Positions 12,541 through 23,896 of a stretch of DNA of 64,000 nt are shown here, in pieces. How positions within the stretch are numbered: the stretch's first letter is position 1; the number at the start of each line of letters is the position of its first letter. This DNA is from Haliclona indistincta (lineage: Eukaryota; Porifera; Demospongiae; Haplosclerida; Chalinidae): contig OZ024783.1 of NCBI GenBank assembly GCA_964017065.1, positions 5,885,572-5,949,571 on the forward strand, written 5' to 3'. Below the pieces are notes generated by a model. It was not told where the DNA came from and ran no database searches. It worked only from the letters and a program-made list of their open reading frames with translations. The position numbers and the translations under genes were made by a program.

Positions 12541-13440
12541 AATTATTTGTAGATATTCTATGATAATTTTGCCAGCGAAGGATACACAAAGGAACGCTAT
12601 GTGTCGGGCATGACCAGAGCTGTAAGTTGCTGTTAAAATAATTATTATAATTTATAAAGTACAAACATTCATCATAATCAGGAATTAAGAAAGATTGGCA
12701 TAAAACCTGAAGGATTTGTAAGGCACTTAGAGAAGCGCATTAAGAAGCTCAGTGGCAGTCCGATTACTTCTGGAATACCTGTGAGTAAAATAATCATATC
12801 ATTGAAAACCTCATTTTCATGCTGTTTTAACAGAAATCAGTGAAAGAGTGGCTGGTTAAACTTGAAATGGATAAAGAGGACGAGAATTATTATTTAAAAT
12901 TAGAAAAGGCGGGGTATTTGTCAACTGCTGATCAAGATGATGACATGGAACATCTTAAAGAAATAACTGAGAGTGAACTTGAAATAGATGTTGGAGTGAA
13001 AAAAGCAGGTACTGACAGAGAACAGCATAATGACTACTAGTCTAGCTTGCTAGGTCTCAACGCGATTTTGCTCGAGGCCCCACCCCATAATTACACCCAT
13101 CGAGCGAGAGAGCGGGGAGGGTCCTAGCAAGTTACACTAAATGACTGCATGAGTATCTTGTTTTTTTGTAGCTCACAAGAAAAGGATTATGCAAGCTATA
13201 GAAATGCTGAAAGTGGAAACCATAGGTACGTACATGTAACTATAATTATTATTCTTTGAAAATCTTGTCATGTCAATAAATGCCAAACTGTGGTTGAATC
13301 ACTGCAGAAATTGATAAAACTGCCAATCGCAACCAACAACACAACATTAACATGTAGTACAGGACAAAAGAAACTATACCTTGTGCTTCAAGTGCCCAAT
13401 GCATAATGAAACTTGCTTGATCTATGCATTGTTATTGTAT

Positions 13441-14676
13441 TAGGGAGACACGGTAGTGTCTCCCTATGTAGGGTTGAACGAGAAAACAAGATGGCGGCTA
13501 CATACAATGTATTAGCGTTCAAACGCTGATATTTCGCCTGGTGATGAATTTTATACGTCCAAAGACACTTAAATCTGCTATCTGGCATTGCCCCATCTTA
13601 CAGTAGCAAGGAGATTGCTCGAGATTGTTACTAAAGTGACGAACCTGGAAACGGTGAAAATCGAGTTTCGTCATCTTCGTTTTCTTCTTTCTTTCTTCTT
13701 TCTTCTTTCTTTCTTTCTTCCACTCGCCTAGCACCTTTACGTGAGCAGTGCCGAGACCAAAACACCCACGAACAGTAGTGAAATTCTCCTGGCATGTGCC
13801 TTTCGAACTTCGTTTTTAGCGAAACGGTGATATAAATTCCGCGACTTCTCGATCGTGATCCATTGTCAGCTAAGTGTTAGACGCCATTATTGTGATTGCG
13901 CAATACGCACGTGACCAAGCTGTGGTTAGCGCACGTGACCAAGCACAAGCTTGAGTATCGCCACGCCGTATAGATCACGGAGAACACATATTTGTCTGGA
14001 GTCTTCGAAGAACGGTAAGCTAGCAAGCGCAGAATCACCATTCTGCCTTGCCAGATAATTATAACCGCCGTAAACAAGTGTGGGCGGGGCTCGTATGCAC
14101 TGTATACATGTATTCATGCATGCGTAGGCGAGCTGATATCTACAGCATAACAATAATTATTTAGCTACAAGTTTAAAATTGTTAATAATAAAGAAAAGCC
14201 ATCAACAACAGGAAAACCAAACCAATGGTGGAAACAAAGAAGGCACAGTAATTGCATGATATTGCACTGAAAAAGAAAAAAAGGACACAAACAAGAAAAT
14301 TAAAAAGATTTCTATCGAAATCAAAAGGATGTAGGGTTGTGAAATCTACCACTGGTCAACAATGTAAACTAACAAGGAACAAGCATGGAATGGTAACACG
14401 ATTGACTTGCTAACAGACCATAGATCCCTACATCAGTGGCTGTACATAAGCTGTCACAAGCTGAATGCACGTCAGGTGTCAGTCAACAGCAACAAGCTAA
14501 GCTGAACTAGCTATATTCAACTACAGCAGCCACTGATGTAGGGATCTATGGTCTGTTAGCAAGTCAATCGTGTTACCATTCCATGCTTGTTCCTTGTTAG
14601 TTTACATTGTTGACCAGTGGTAGATTTCACAACCCTACATCCTTTTGATTTCGATAGAAATCTTTTTAATTTTCTT
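13441..14676. mobile_element. 1.24-kb composite repeat with hairpin end, copy T1
   Basis: The left end is a compact hairpin (GGGAGACACGGTAGTGTCTCCC) followed by TATGTAGGG. The right part is a long inverted repeat: arms about 14298-14448 and 14526-14676, outer end AAGAAAATTAAAAAG, inner end ATCCCTACATCAGTGGCTG. Near-complete relatives lie at 35214-36441, 41805-43045 and 57134-58344. A small frame (MTKLDFHRFQVRHFSNN...) is kept in several copies but resembles no known protein. Read from the other strand, the hairpin followed by CTAA resembles a Helitron 3' end. I see no matching 5' TC end or clean target duplication. Confidence 0.75.
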
Positions 14677-14879
14677 GTGCATACTTGTGTGTTTTTCTTT
14701 CAGCACGAATAAGCTACATGGAGAGCAGGATGCCTTTATCAGAGGCAAGACCTATCGCTTAATGCATTGCTATCTCGTGTTACGTGCCCAATGTGTTTTG
14801 TGCATTTTTGTCCTGTGCATAATACACATGCAAAATCAAATCTTGTGCAAAACACATCTGCGTATAATTACAATAATTA

Positions 14880-15167
14880 TACTGTAGAACTCTCTAATCC
14901 GGGCACCCTTGGGTCCCACAAATAGTAGACTATGAACTAGACGGTTTTTATTTTATCGTTTGTTGAAAATACTAGTGTTAATTGGGATCGCATGCAGTGT
15001 CCACATTAAAGTGCACGGTATCTACAAGAAAGGTTTCACTGACTGTAGTATATTGAGGCCAGCACCATCCAATTACAATCTCTGAAAAGTAATCATTAAA
15101 CCTCTTTAATCAGGATAATTTTTAGGCTAAGGTATCTGGATTTAAAGAGTTCCATTGTAATAGTTAT
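14880..15167. mobile_element. pogo/Tigger-like MITE
   Basis: The ends read TACTGTAGAACTCTCTAATCC and, inverted, TACAATGGAACTCTTTAAATCC, about 288 bp apart and TA-flanked. This is the typical appearance of small Tc1/pogo derivatives. The same element is carried in the duplicated block at 45448-45724. Confidence 0.5.
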
Positions 15168-15658
15168 GGATTTTAGTCAAGGATTTTTACATAATTTACT
15201 ATTATGCAGATGAGAAACAAACTCAAGCTACTAAAATTGCTTTGAAAGAACTACCCATGACTGAGGATATTGAAACTGAAGAACTTCAATTTTGGAAAGA
15301 GATCGTTGCTACCACTTTGCAGCCAATTCCGGAAAAATTAACACGAGCAACTGAGCTGAAAAAAAGCCTCGATACCTTACGCAATAGCATGTTAATAGCC
15401 ATGTTCTTTTGTAATCTTATCGCTATCATGTTTTTCCTTACGTTCACCTTTAAAGAACTGCAGTCCCTGAATATCAATCCTGAAGTTCTCATTGTGGTCT
15501 TTCTAGGAGTTTATGGACTGATTCTAGTGATCCAGTTTGTCACAATGATCGTACATCGATTCATCACACTCGCTCACTATATAGGTCGTCTCAATGAGAA
15601 ACCTGGAAGTGCGCATGGTGGTAACATCAATTCGCAGACAACAACAACAAAATTGTGA

Positions 15659-16617
15659 CAAAATAAATTAATAGCTACTTTCTTTTATGTATTGCTTTTT
15701 CGTGTTGCATCATTTCTTTTTGAACATGTATGCATTTTCACTTTTTCCTTGTGTAGTTTAAGCAGACTAGTAGTAAATCTCAGTCTTGATTTGTAGTTTG
15801 ACAAATGTTTGAGTATTAATGGAAATACTGACACTGTGTGGCGCAACTAACTAAAACTAGCTATAGTATACATGTATAATACGTAGCTGTAGCTAGGCTA
15901 TATACTTGCTATAATGTCACTGCACTACTCCATGAACATGATATTGTGTACACTGTGCATACGTAGCATTGTCTGTTGGCAATGCTTGCATGTGTACACA
16001 ACAGTGACAACACGTGTGTACATAGTGCAGATGTGTGCTAGTTCCAGATCTAGAGCAAACTATATAGTGAGTCATGTGTATAACTATAATATAGTGAGTC
16101 ATGTGTATGTAACTACACTGTATTGTGCTGTATTACTAATTCTTGCTGGCAGTTACTTTGAATCAATAAACTATGGAATTCATAATGTTTTGTAACAAAC
16201 ATACATGTAGATATACTTGTCTACTAGTGCATGAGTGTGTTATGGCTATGTGCAATCATGTGGAAGCAAAACTAACTGAGCTGAGCTAACATCCTCAAAA
16301 TATTATGATATAAAAATTCCATGCAACAAATGACTTGTTAAAACACATAACCGTTATTAATTGCAGTGTGTATCACTGATACTACTCACGATGTCAATCT
16401 TGTGGTCAAATTTTCATCAAATCAGATTCAAAGTGTACCTAAGTTGAATATTTTTGCCGACCACTAGTGAAGTTAATCACCAAATTATTTTAGCAACGCT
16501 AAAATTTTAGCTTTAATGAGATTCATTCTAGATTGTTGTGGCTTCCCTTACGGTCGCCTACAAAACACTAACTCATCATCAAGTCTCTCTAGTGCAACTT
16601 AGGCCTCTCGTCGGCCA
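15659..16617. other. intergenic region between CHS-A and CHS-B
   Basis: About 15910-16200 is repeated at 43090-43400 and 46430-46680. The last 60 bases (ACTCATCATCAAG, AGTGCAACT) match the sequence just before the CHS-E start and are likely 5' UTR. No gene is seen. Confidence 0.5.
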
Positions 16618-19600
16618 ATGGCAGAAGAAAATCAAAACGAAGTGAATCCTGTGGCGAATGAGCCACGTGAAGTTTATTCCAAAAGCAGGCAAACGATTCA
16701 CTATTTTGTGCAGCTAGTTGTGAAGCCATTTGTGTGTCTACTGGTAGTAGCTACTCTTGTTGCAAGCAAAGTTTCCATCACCACAATGTTAGCGCGCTTG
16801 CACTCAATTGGATCGTTCGGTGGCTTTAGTAATAGGACTATCAGTAGCGGTGACCAAGACAGGAATACAATGACAGCAATTCGACTCTACTGGCAGCTTC
16901 TAATCATCATAGCAGTTCCAAACCTCATTACATGGGTGCGTTCACTGTTCAATGGGATCATTGGAAAGTCTGCAACACAACCTTGGCCAAAGAAAAAGGC
17001 TATTATTGCAGTAAGTAAAATCAGCTCGTTTTGCATGACTCCGTTTTGGTATTACCGGGGGAATAAGTTACTGCCAGTTAGCTGAATTTACAATGTTTAT
17101 TCATAATTATACAGGGTATTGTACTTGCTGCATTTGAAGCAGTGTCTGAAACAGCACTTTTATTCAGTGGGTGGATACTGTTTCCTCCAGAAATTTCACT
17201 CTTTCTCAGGAATGGCTTGTTTATCACACCTACAATTCTGGCCTTGTTCCAGTTATACAAAAATTGTACTCCCTGCAGGCGGCAAGACTATAATAGACTT
17301 GTTAATGAAGTTGATTCAAATGGTGAAAATGATACTACTACTGACGAAGATGATGCTAATTCTGACGAAGATGATGCTAATGCTGACGAAGATCATGCTA
17401 ATTCTGACGAAGATCATGCTAATTCTGACGAAGATGATGCTAATTCTGACGAAGATGATGCTAATTCTGACGAAGATCATGCTAATGCTGACGAAGATCA
17501 TGCTAATTCTGACGAAGAAGATGCTAATTCTGACGAAGATCAAGCTAATTCTGAAAAAGATGATGCTAATTCTGAAAAAGATGATGCTAATTCTGACGAA
17601 GATGATGCTAATTCTGAAAAAGATGATACGGATAATGGTAATGATGATACCAACAGTGTAGATAGTTTAGAAGATTACAAACGCAAGAAAAGATGCTGTA
17701 TTTTGAACACCATTCTGCAAGTTGCCGGTTTGCTGATTCAGTTTGTTGGTATGGTACTCGTCTGTACATTTATTGGCTTCGATATAAAGAAGACTGCACC
17801 AGTATTGACATGGGTTGTACTAGGTGGAACTGTAGTATTTAGCTTACTGCTGTCTACAATATGGACTAGCAAAGTTCAAAGGATGCTGACTATTGCAAAT
17901 GTTACTAATCTTAGCCCACATGCAAGAAGGCATGACCCAACAGCACGATGGAAAGCAAGTAGGTGCATGCAACAATCCATGCAAAGAGTCATTAAAACTA
18001 TTTCGTATTCCTATGCAGATTTCATTGGAGCTACAGTGAGGTTACTACTCTACCCATTTACTTCCTATTTGATTTTTCGATATACATACCAGTTGAATTT
18101 GGGAGCTAATAGTGTCGCAATCGATCCCTGGTGCCTACTAAATGGCATCTCTTTACGTGAGTCTTTTAACCAGTGGGAATATCAAGAAGTAACCATTTTT
18201 GTCACACATATAACATGCAGCTTCTTGGCATATTCCTTTTCCTGGATAGCTTGTTTCATGACATTGCACAAGTATGGACTAGCATTGCCAGTTTTTATTG
18301 CTACTCCGGCTTCTTTAGCTGTATTTGAATTTATGGTTTACTTTAAGGCAGACTTGGGATTCAAAATAAACGGAATCTTTCAAACTCCAACTGTTGACAC
18401 AAGTGTGCAAATGTGGTTGATTTTGGCCTTTTCGTTCGCTGTACTTTTGTGGATTGGACAATTGATGATCACTTTAATAGAAATGTGGACAACGAAGAAC
18501 TTTATACTAGCTTCTGACAAAGACATGTTTCTTCGACCGTACTACAACAGCATTCTGCTAGAGCAATACCTTATCATAAACAGAGATGTTAATCAATGTA
18601 AGAATGCTAGAAGAAAAAATGATGGCACTGTCTTTATCTGCTCAACAATGTTTAGAGAGAACGCCATGGAAATGAAGCAAATGCTGGTATCGCTCAGAAG
18701 AGTAGCTGCATTTTGCAAGTCTGCACGAAATGGCACCTCTAACAGTACAAAATTTGAATCTCATATCTTCTTTGATGGTGGATGCAATGGTGAAAACATT
18801 CTTCAATTTGGAGTGCAACTCTTGAGTCTGATTCCAAATACGCTCGGGGTGAAACTTGAAGAAGTAAAGAAATGCTTGACACCTTATGGATGCCGCTTTG
18901 AATGGACTATTGAAGCTGATAAAGATATGACTGGAATGCCATTTGTTATACATTTCAAGGACAATAACAAAGTCAAAAACAAGAAAAGATGGAGTCAAGT
19001 TATGTACATGAACTATGTCATCAACTACAGAATAAAGAAGGACAGAATAGAGAAGGCCAGAATAAAGAAGGATACAATAAAGAAGGATGGAACAAAGAAT
19101 AAGAAATATCTTGATCTCAACAACACGTTCATTCTCACCACTGATGCTGATATTGCCTTCAAGGCTGAATCAGCTGTTGTACTGCTTGACATGCTTGCTC
19201 GTGATCCTCATGTTGGTGCTGTCTCATCTCGCACTCATCCTAAGGGTAGTGGCCTCCTCTACTGGTATCAGGTGTTTGACTATGCCATAGGACATTGGCT
19301 ACAGAAACCAGCTGAACACATTCTTGGTTGTGTTCTCTGCTGTCCTGGCTGCTTCAGTATCTTCCGCTGCTCTGCTCTCAAGGATTGCCTCAAGACATAT
19401 TCTGAGGAGGTCACCAGTGCCTTTGATTTCCTCACAAAAGACATGGGAGAGGACAGATGGCTCTGCACTCTGTTAGTAGAAAATGGATGGAGATTGGAGT
19501 ACTGTGCTATATCTAGAGATGAAACATTCTGCCCGGAAGAATTTGATGAGTTTTTCAAGCAAAGGCGCAGGTGGATACCATCCACGGTGGCCAATCTCTG

Positions 19601-22170
19601 GCTTTTGGTGTCATCAGCCAAGAAAATAACTCGGAACAACAAGACAATTAACTTCTTGTTCATTTTATATCAACTCCTCATAATTCTTTCAACGATAATC
19701 TCTCCGGCAACTGTCATTCTCATTATTTCTGCAAGTCTAGCACAATCACATGTCAATCAAGCAATTCTTACTGGATCTCTTGTGATAATAAGTTTGTTGT
19801 ATGGCCTCGTATGCTTGTATACAAACCAAAAGACTCAGCTAGATTTTGCGAAGCTACTGACTCTTTTCTTTGCCATTCTCATGGTAGTTGTTGTTGTTGG
19901 ACTGATAAAGGGAGTTGTTGATGACATTGAAAGCCTTTTTGTAAACAATACAGCTAATGGACATTTCAAGCTTCCAGTTGATGTTAGTACTTTGTATTCT
20001 GGATTCTTTGCTCTTGTCTTTCCAATAACAGCCATATTGCACTATCGTGAGTGGTGGTGTCTCTTACAATGCATATGGTATCTTCTTGGTCTTCCTGGTG
20101 GCTATCTTGTTTTGCTTATCTATTCAGCTGCTAACCTGAACAGCCGAAGCTGGGGAACGAGGGAGGTCAAAAGCAATGATGACAATGAGAACATAATTAT
20201 AGTTCTGTACAAGAAGCTTAAAAAGAAACTATCATCATGTGTATGTTGTTGGAAATATGCACAAAAGAAGCAGTCAGCAATCTGTACTACTGAAGATAAA
20301 TCAGTGGGCACAGAGATGGAGAGTAAAACTCCTGTACGTGAAATCAGTGATTTGGAACATTCAGGTATGTGTGGTGATGCAAACATACAAAATACCATGC
20401 AGCTACATGTATACTCTTGTTTAGGGTCTGCATCCTCAAGGAAATATAAATGGCTGACTAAATGGCTTAAAAAAAATGATTGTTCAGTAAGTAAATAATT
20501 GCATATTATTTTTTTGATGGTTATTTTCGAATTCTTATAGCAATTTCATGGTAATTTTGTTCGAAATGGTTACACTGATTGTTGGTATCTGCAAGGCATA
20601 ACCAGAGAAGTAATTTTTGCATTTTGGCATGCATTTGGATTTTACAGCTCGCTGATAGCTAGCTAGCAAGGCAATTGTTGATCAAAAATTATACTTTTCA
20701 GGAAATAAGAAGTGTTGGTGTAAAACCTGAAGGTCTTGTGAGGCGCCTGGAAAAGTCTGTTAAGAAAATCAATGGCAATCCTATAAAATCTGAAATACCC
20801 GTGAGCTATTAATTATTTTGTTGAATAATTATATGTATCATCGTTAGTTATTTATAGTCATAAATTTACTTGAATGTGTTTATATTAGGATACAGTGGGG
20901 AAATGGCTTAGTGATCTTAAAATGAATGAGGAAGATTATGTTTCAAAGTTTCAAAAGGCTGGATACAGCACTCATGAAGACGTAGAAAACCTAAAAGAAA
21001 TTACTGAGAAAGAGCTTGAAGACGACATTGGAGTTAAAAAACCTGGTATAATTATAGTACATGTGCAAAATATTTGCCTTTTTAATTTATCGCTCGCTTG
21101 TAGGTCATAAGAAAAGGCTCATGCGTGCTATAAGCATGATGAGAATGGAATCCAAAGGTATGTGTATATCTAATCATGATACCTGTATGCATATTATTAT
21201 GAATTAGAGTTTGTTATACATAACAAATTGTAGTATTATTCAACTACACAAATGCCAGGCTGAGTGGTGACCCACTCAGCCGTTCATACCTGTTCCAGCG
21301 TTTTTCTGTGGCAGTTCAAAGAGGCAATGCTGCTTCCATCTTGGGATCTGCCTGTTTGGTGGCCTGACTATTTCTGTTTCTTTTTCAGTGTTTTTGTTTG
21401 TTGTTTCTTTGTTATAATTATTACATCTGTATTATTATTTTTTAGTATTAACTTATTATACAAGAATAGAGTACACAATAAACGAAAACACTATAAGAGT
21501 AAATGTAAAATAAAAGGAGTTTTGTTGATAACAGAACAAATTAAGTAGTACGGAAACCCATTATATTATTTTTTCCTTTTTCTTCTTACACCTTAGTGCC
21601 CTTATAAAGACTGCCTATACATGACTACACAAATTGTTCATGCATAATAAACAATCTGCATGAGCATTAATTTTTACCACAAGTGACATAACTGTCATGA
21701 TACATGTTCACAGCACATTAGCTACTAACATTAATTTTATTCTAGATGAGAAGCAAATGCAAAAAACTGAGAATGTATTGAATGATCTACCTGACTCTTG
21801 TATGAAGCAACTGGAGAAAACCGAGCGTGGTTTTTGGAAAAAGAAAGTCGAAACAACTCTTCGTCCAATTCCTGAAGGTCTAACAAGAACAAATGAGCTG
21901 AAACACAGCCTGAACAACCTCCGCTATGCTGTCTTGATAGGCATTTTTTTCATCAACCTCATCTGGATTCTGCTTTTTCATACATTCACTTTTGAAGAAC
22001 TTAAAGTGATAAATGTCAACCCTCAAGTCCTGATCATTGTGTTTCTCGGTATCTATGGAGTGATTCTACTGATCCAGTTTGTCACGATGATCGTACATCG
22101 ATTCGTCACTCTCGCTCACTATATAGCTCGTCTCAATGAGAAACTGCCAGATGAACCAGTACGTGCATGA
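16618..22170 (+). CDS. CHS-B: SAM-domain chitin synthase, intact
   Basis: Family 2 glycosyltransferase that should polymerise GlcNAc from UDP-GlcNAc into chitin at a membrane. Exons: 16618-17010, 17115-17958, 18019-20364, 20425-20486, 20541-20609, 20702-20800, 20889-21045, 21104-21157, 21746-22170. Joined, they give 1482 residues with no stop. Order: short N-terminus, several membrane helices, an acidic 7-residue repeat (17341-17630), more helices, then the catalytic region. That has DAD at about 788-790, EDR at 890-892, QRRRW at 927-931 and a second helix bundle, then SWGTRE at 1123-1128 as in animal chitin synthases. SAM1 is about 1204-1266 (exons 4-6) and SAM2 about 1272-1342 (exons 7-8). 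A two-helix C-terminal module follows. The start is chosen because an in-frame TAG lies just upstream. An Arg/Lys-rich insert (19030-19107) precedes the DAD strand and is absent from C and E. SAM domains usually self-associate; a role in clustering is inference. Confidence 0.93.
17341..17630 (+). repeat. in-frame 21-bp tandem repeat in CHS-B exon 2
   Basis: Around thirteen copies of a unit encoding roughly (A/S)NSDEDD or ANSDEDH make a strongly acidic stretch between membrane helices. The unit is fully in frame. Confidence 0.9.
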
Positions 22171-22591
22171 TTTAATTGTAGCATTGATTTCTGAGTGTGT
22201 GAAAATAGTACATGTGGATGTTATTCTACTGTTTCTAGTGCAACTATTATAGCTAGTTAGTTAGTGCATATCTTAGTTATTATGTAAAATAATAATTTTT
22301 ATTATACAAAAAAATTAATAGTTGTTGGTTTTTGTTGCTTTAGTTTTCGTTTTTCTGTATACTTTGCCTTGGTTTAGTGCTAATAATTGTAAAAAATTAA
22401 AAGTAGCGATTGAATTTTTTGTTAAAATTTGTGAAATCAACTGACAAGTTCATGATCGCAGTGGCTTGAACATCAGTGATGAATACATGCATGGTTAGCT
22501 ATTGCATGCACTGTCTCAGTGAAAAAAATTAAAAAGGACTGCATGACTGCAGCTAAGTCCAATTTTAAAGCATTCATGTGGTAATAAATAT
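22171..22591. other. tail-to-tail intergenic spacer between CHS-B and MFI-1
   Basis: This 420-bp spacer holds the 3' UTRs of both genes. It is closely repeated after CHS-E (55446-55841), for example around GAAATCAACTG and GCATGATCGCAGTGG. That shows the two genes were duplicated together. No gene is seen within it. Confidence 0.6.
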
Positions 22592-23850
22592 TTATTTAGT
22601 TGATTCTTGATGGTAATACTTCAGTGTGTAGGGGTCATCACTCACTCTACTAGTGGCTAGCATCTGCCATTCAGACATGTACCTGGACAGAAACACATTC
22701 AATTTTCATGTATAATTATGCATCAGATTCGACAATGCATGCATTCCACCTGTCATAGTCCAGTGTGGTGCTCCATTCTAACAGTGTGTCAACTTCTTCT
22801 TTGACTTCTTTCTCCTACAAAAGTAGTAGGAAAAAAATAATTATGTCATTTAAAATAATAATGTACCACATTTCCAGAAAATGTATCATCTGAGAAATTG
22901 TCTGATTGTGTCATTTTACCAGTGTATCTGATGTGAGAAGAAATGCAAAGACGTACATGACTACTTTTATAATGGATTTTGCTAGGGTGTCTCCAATCGC
23001 TGGACTGGACCACTGGACTGGACTACTGGACTGGACTACTGGACTCATGAATAATGTAATTTTTAAACCTAATCATGCATGCTGCGCGTTCCTATGGTCA
23101 GTGTTTCTGGAAAACTAAAGCAGCAGACAGCGATATTAGCAGTATAGCAAGTGCATCTTCTCGTATCATGAAATTTAACGTGCTGGCTTACCCCAGTCGC
23201 AAGAAAATGGATAGACGTGGTTCATAATCAACGTGTTTATGCATAAAACTCGCCGGCAAAGACTTGTGTGAGCTCAAGGTTCCAGAAATGCAAGTTTCAG
23301 CAAAGCTACTATCTAGTAACTGAACGATAAACGCCACACTGCTGACTGAAGAAGGGAAAATCCATGCTGCTCGACCGGCAACAGTGCTTTATAGGCGCGC
23401 TAGCGAAAAAATAGTTCTGTTACTACATTGTAGCTTTGCTGAAACTTGCATTTCTGGAATCCTGAGCTCACAGAAGTCCTTGCTGCCGAGTTTTATCATA
23501 GATGATACAGTACGTCGATCATGGACCACATCTATCCATTTTCTTGCGACTGGGGCAAGCCAGCACGTTAAATTCCATGATACGAGAAGACGCACTTGCT
23601 ATACTGCTAATATCGCTGTCTGCTGCTTTAGTTTTCCAGAAACACTGACCATAGGAACGCGCAGCATGCATCATGATTATGTTTTATTATTCATGAGTCC
23701 AGTAGTCCAGTCCAGTAGTCCAGTCCAGTGGTCCAGTCCAGCGATTGGAGACACCCATTTTGCTAACAGTTTTTTCATCCATTCTCTTCACTTTTGCTTC
23801 TTCATTCTCTCGATCTCTTCGTGTCTTCTGACCTGAACATCACACACACA

Positions 23851-23896
<46 letters not shown>

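Larger units (their letters stand above)
5978..15658 (+). pseudogene. CHS-A: SAM-domain chitin synthase pseudogene lacking its catalytic domain
   Basis: Remains of a chitin synthase matching B and E exon by exon. Exon 1 is 5978-6518 (N-terminus plus first membrane helices). A one-base shift lies near 6345-6360: the first frame stops at 6361 while the FNGL/YWQLLL part is in the next frame. Exon 2 is 6598-7060. Exon 3 starts at 11322 but CHS similarity ends at about 11770, just after the helix WIGQIMITAYPMW. There sequence of the hairpin-ended repeat family takes over, so the whole GT2 domain (DAD, EDR, QRRRW) is gone. The following exons still have sound splice sites and open frames: 12553-12621 and 12681-12780 (rest of SAM1), 12834-13008 and 13172-13225 (SAM2), 15210-15658 (C-terminal two-helix module ending at TGA). 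Intron 2 is swollen to 4.3 kb by nested elements. It could still be transcribed, but it cannot encode an active enzyme. Confidence 0.85.

Noticed and set aside
13519..13734. Small conserved frame MTKLDFHRFQVRHFSNN in several repeat copies
   Set aside because: It is kept only because the repeat copies are similar. It starts in a purine tract, has no known domain, and its end differs between copies.
17142..20498. A single 1118-residue open frame as one exon of CHS-B
   Set aside because: It runs through two 60-nt introns with good GT-AG signals. The matching introns in CHS-E and CHS-C are not open, so splicing is the better model.
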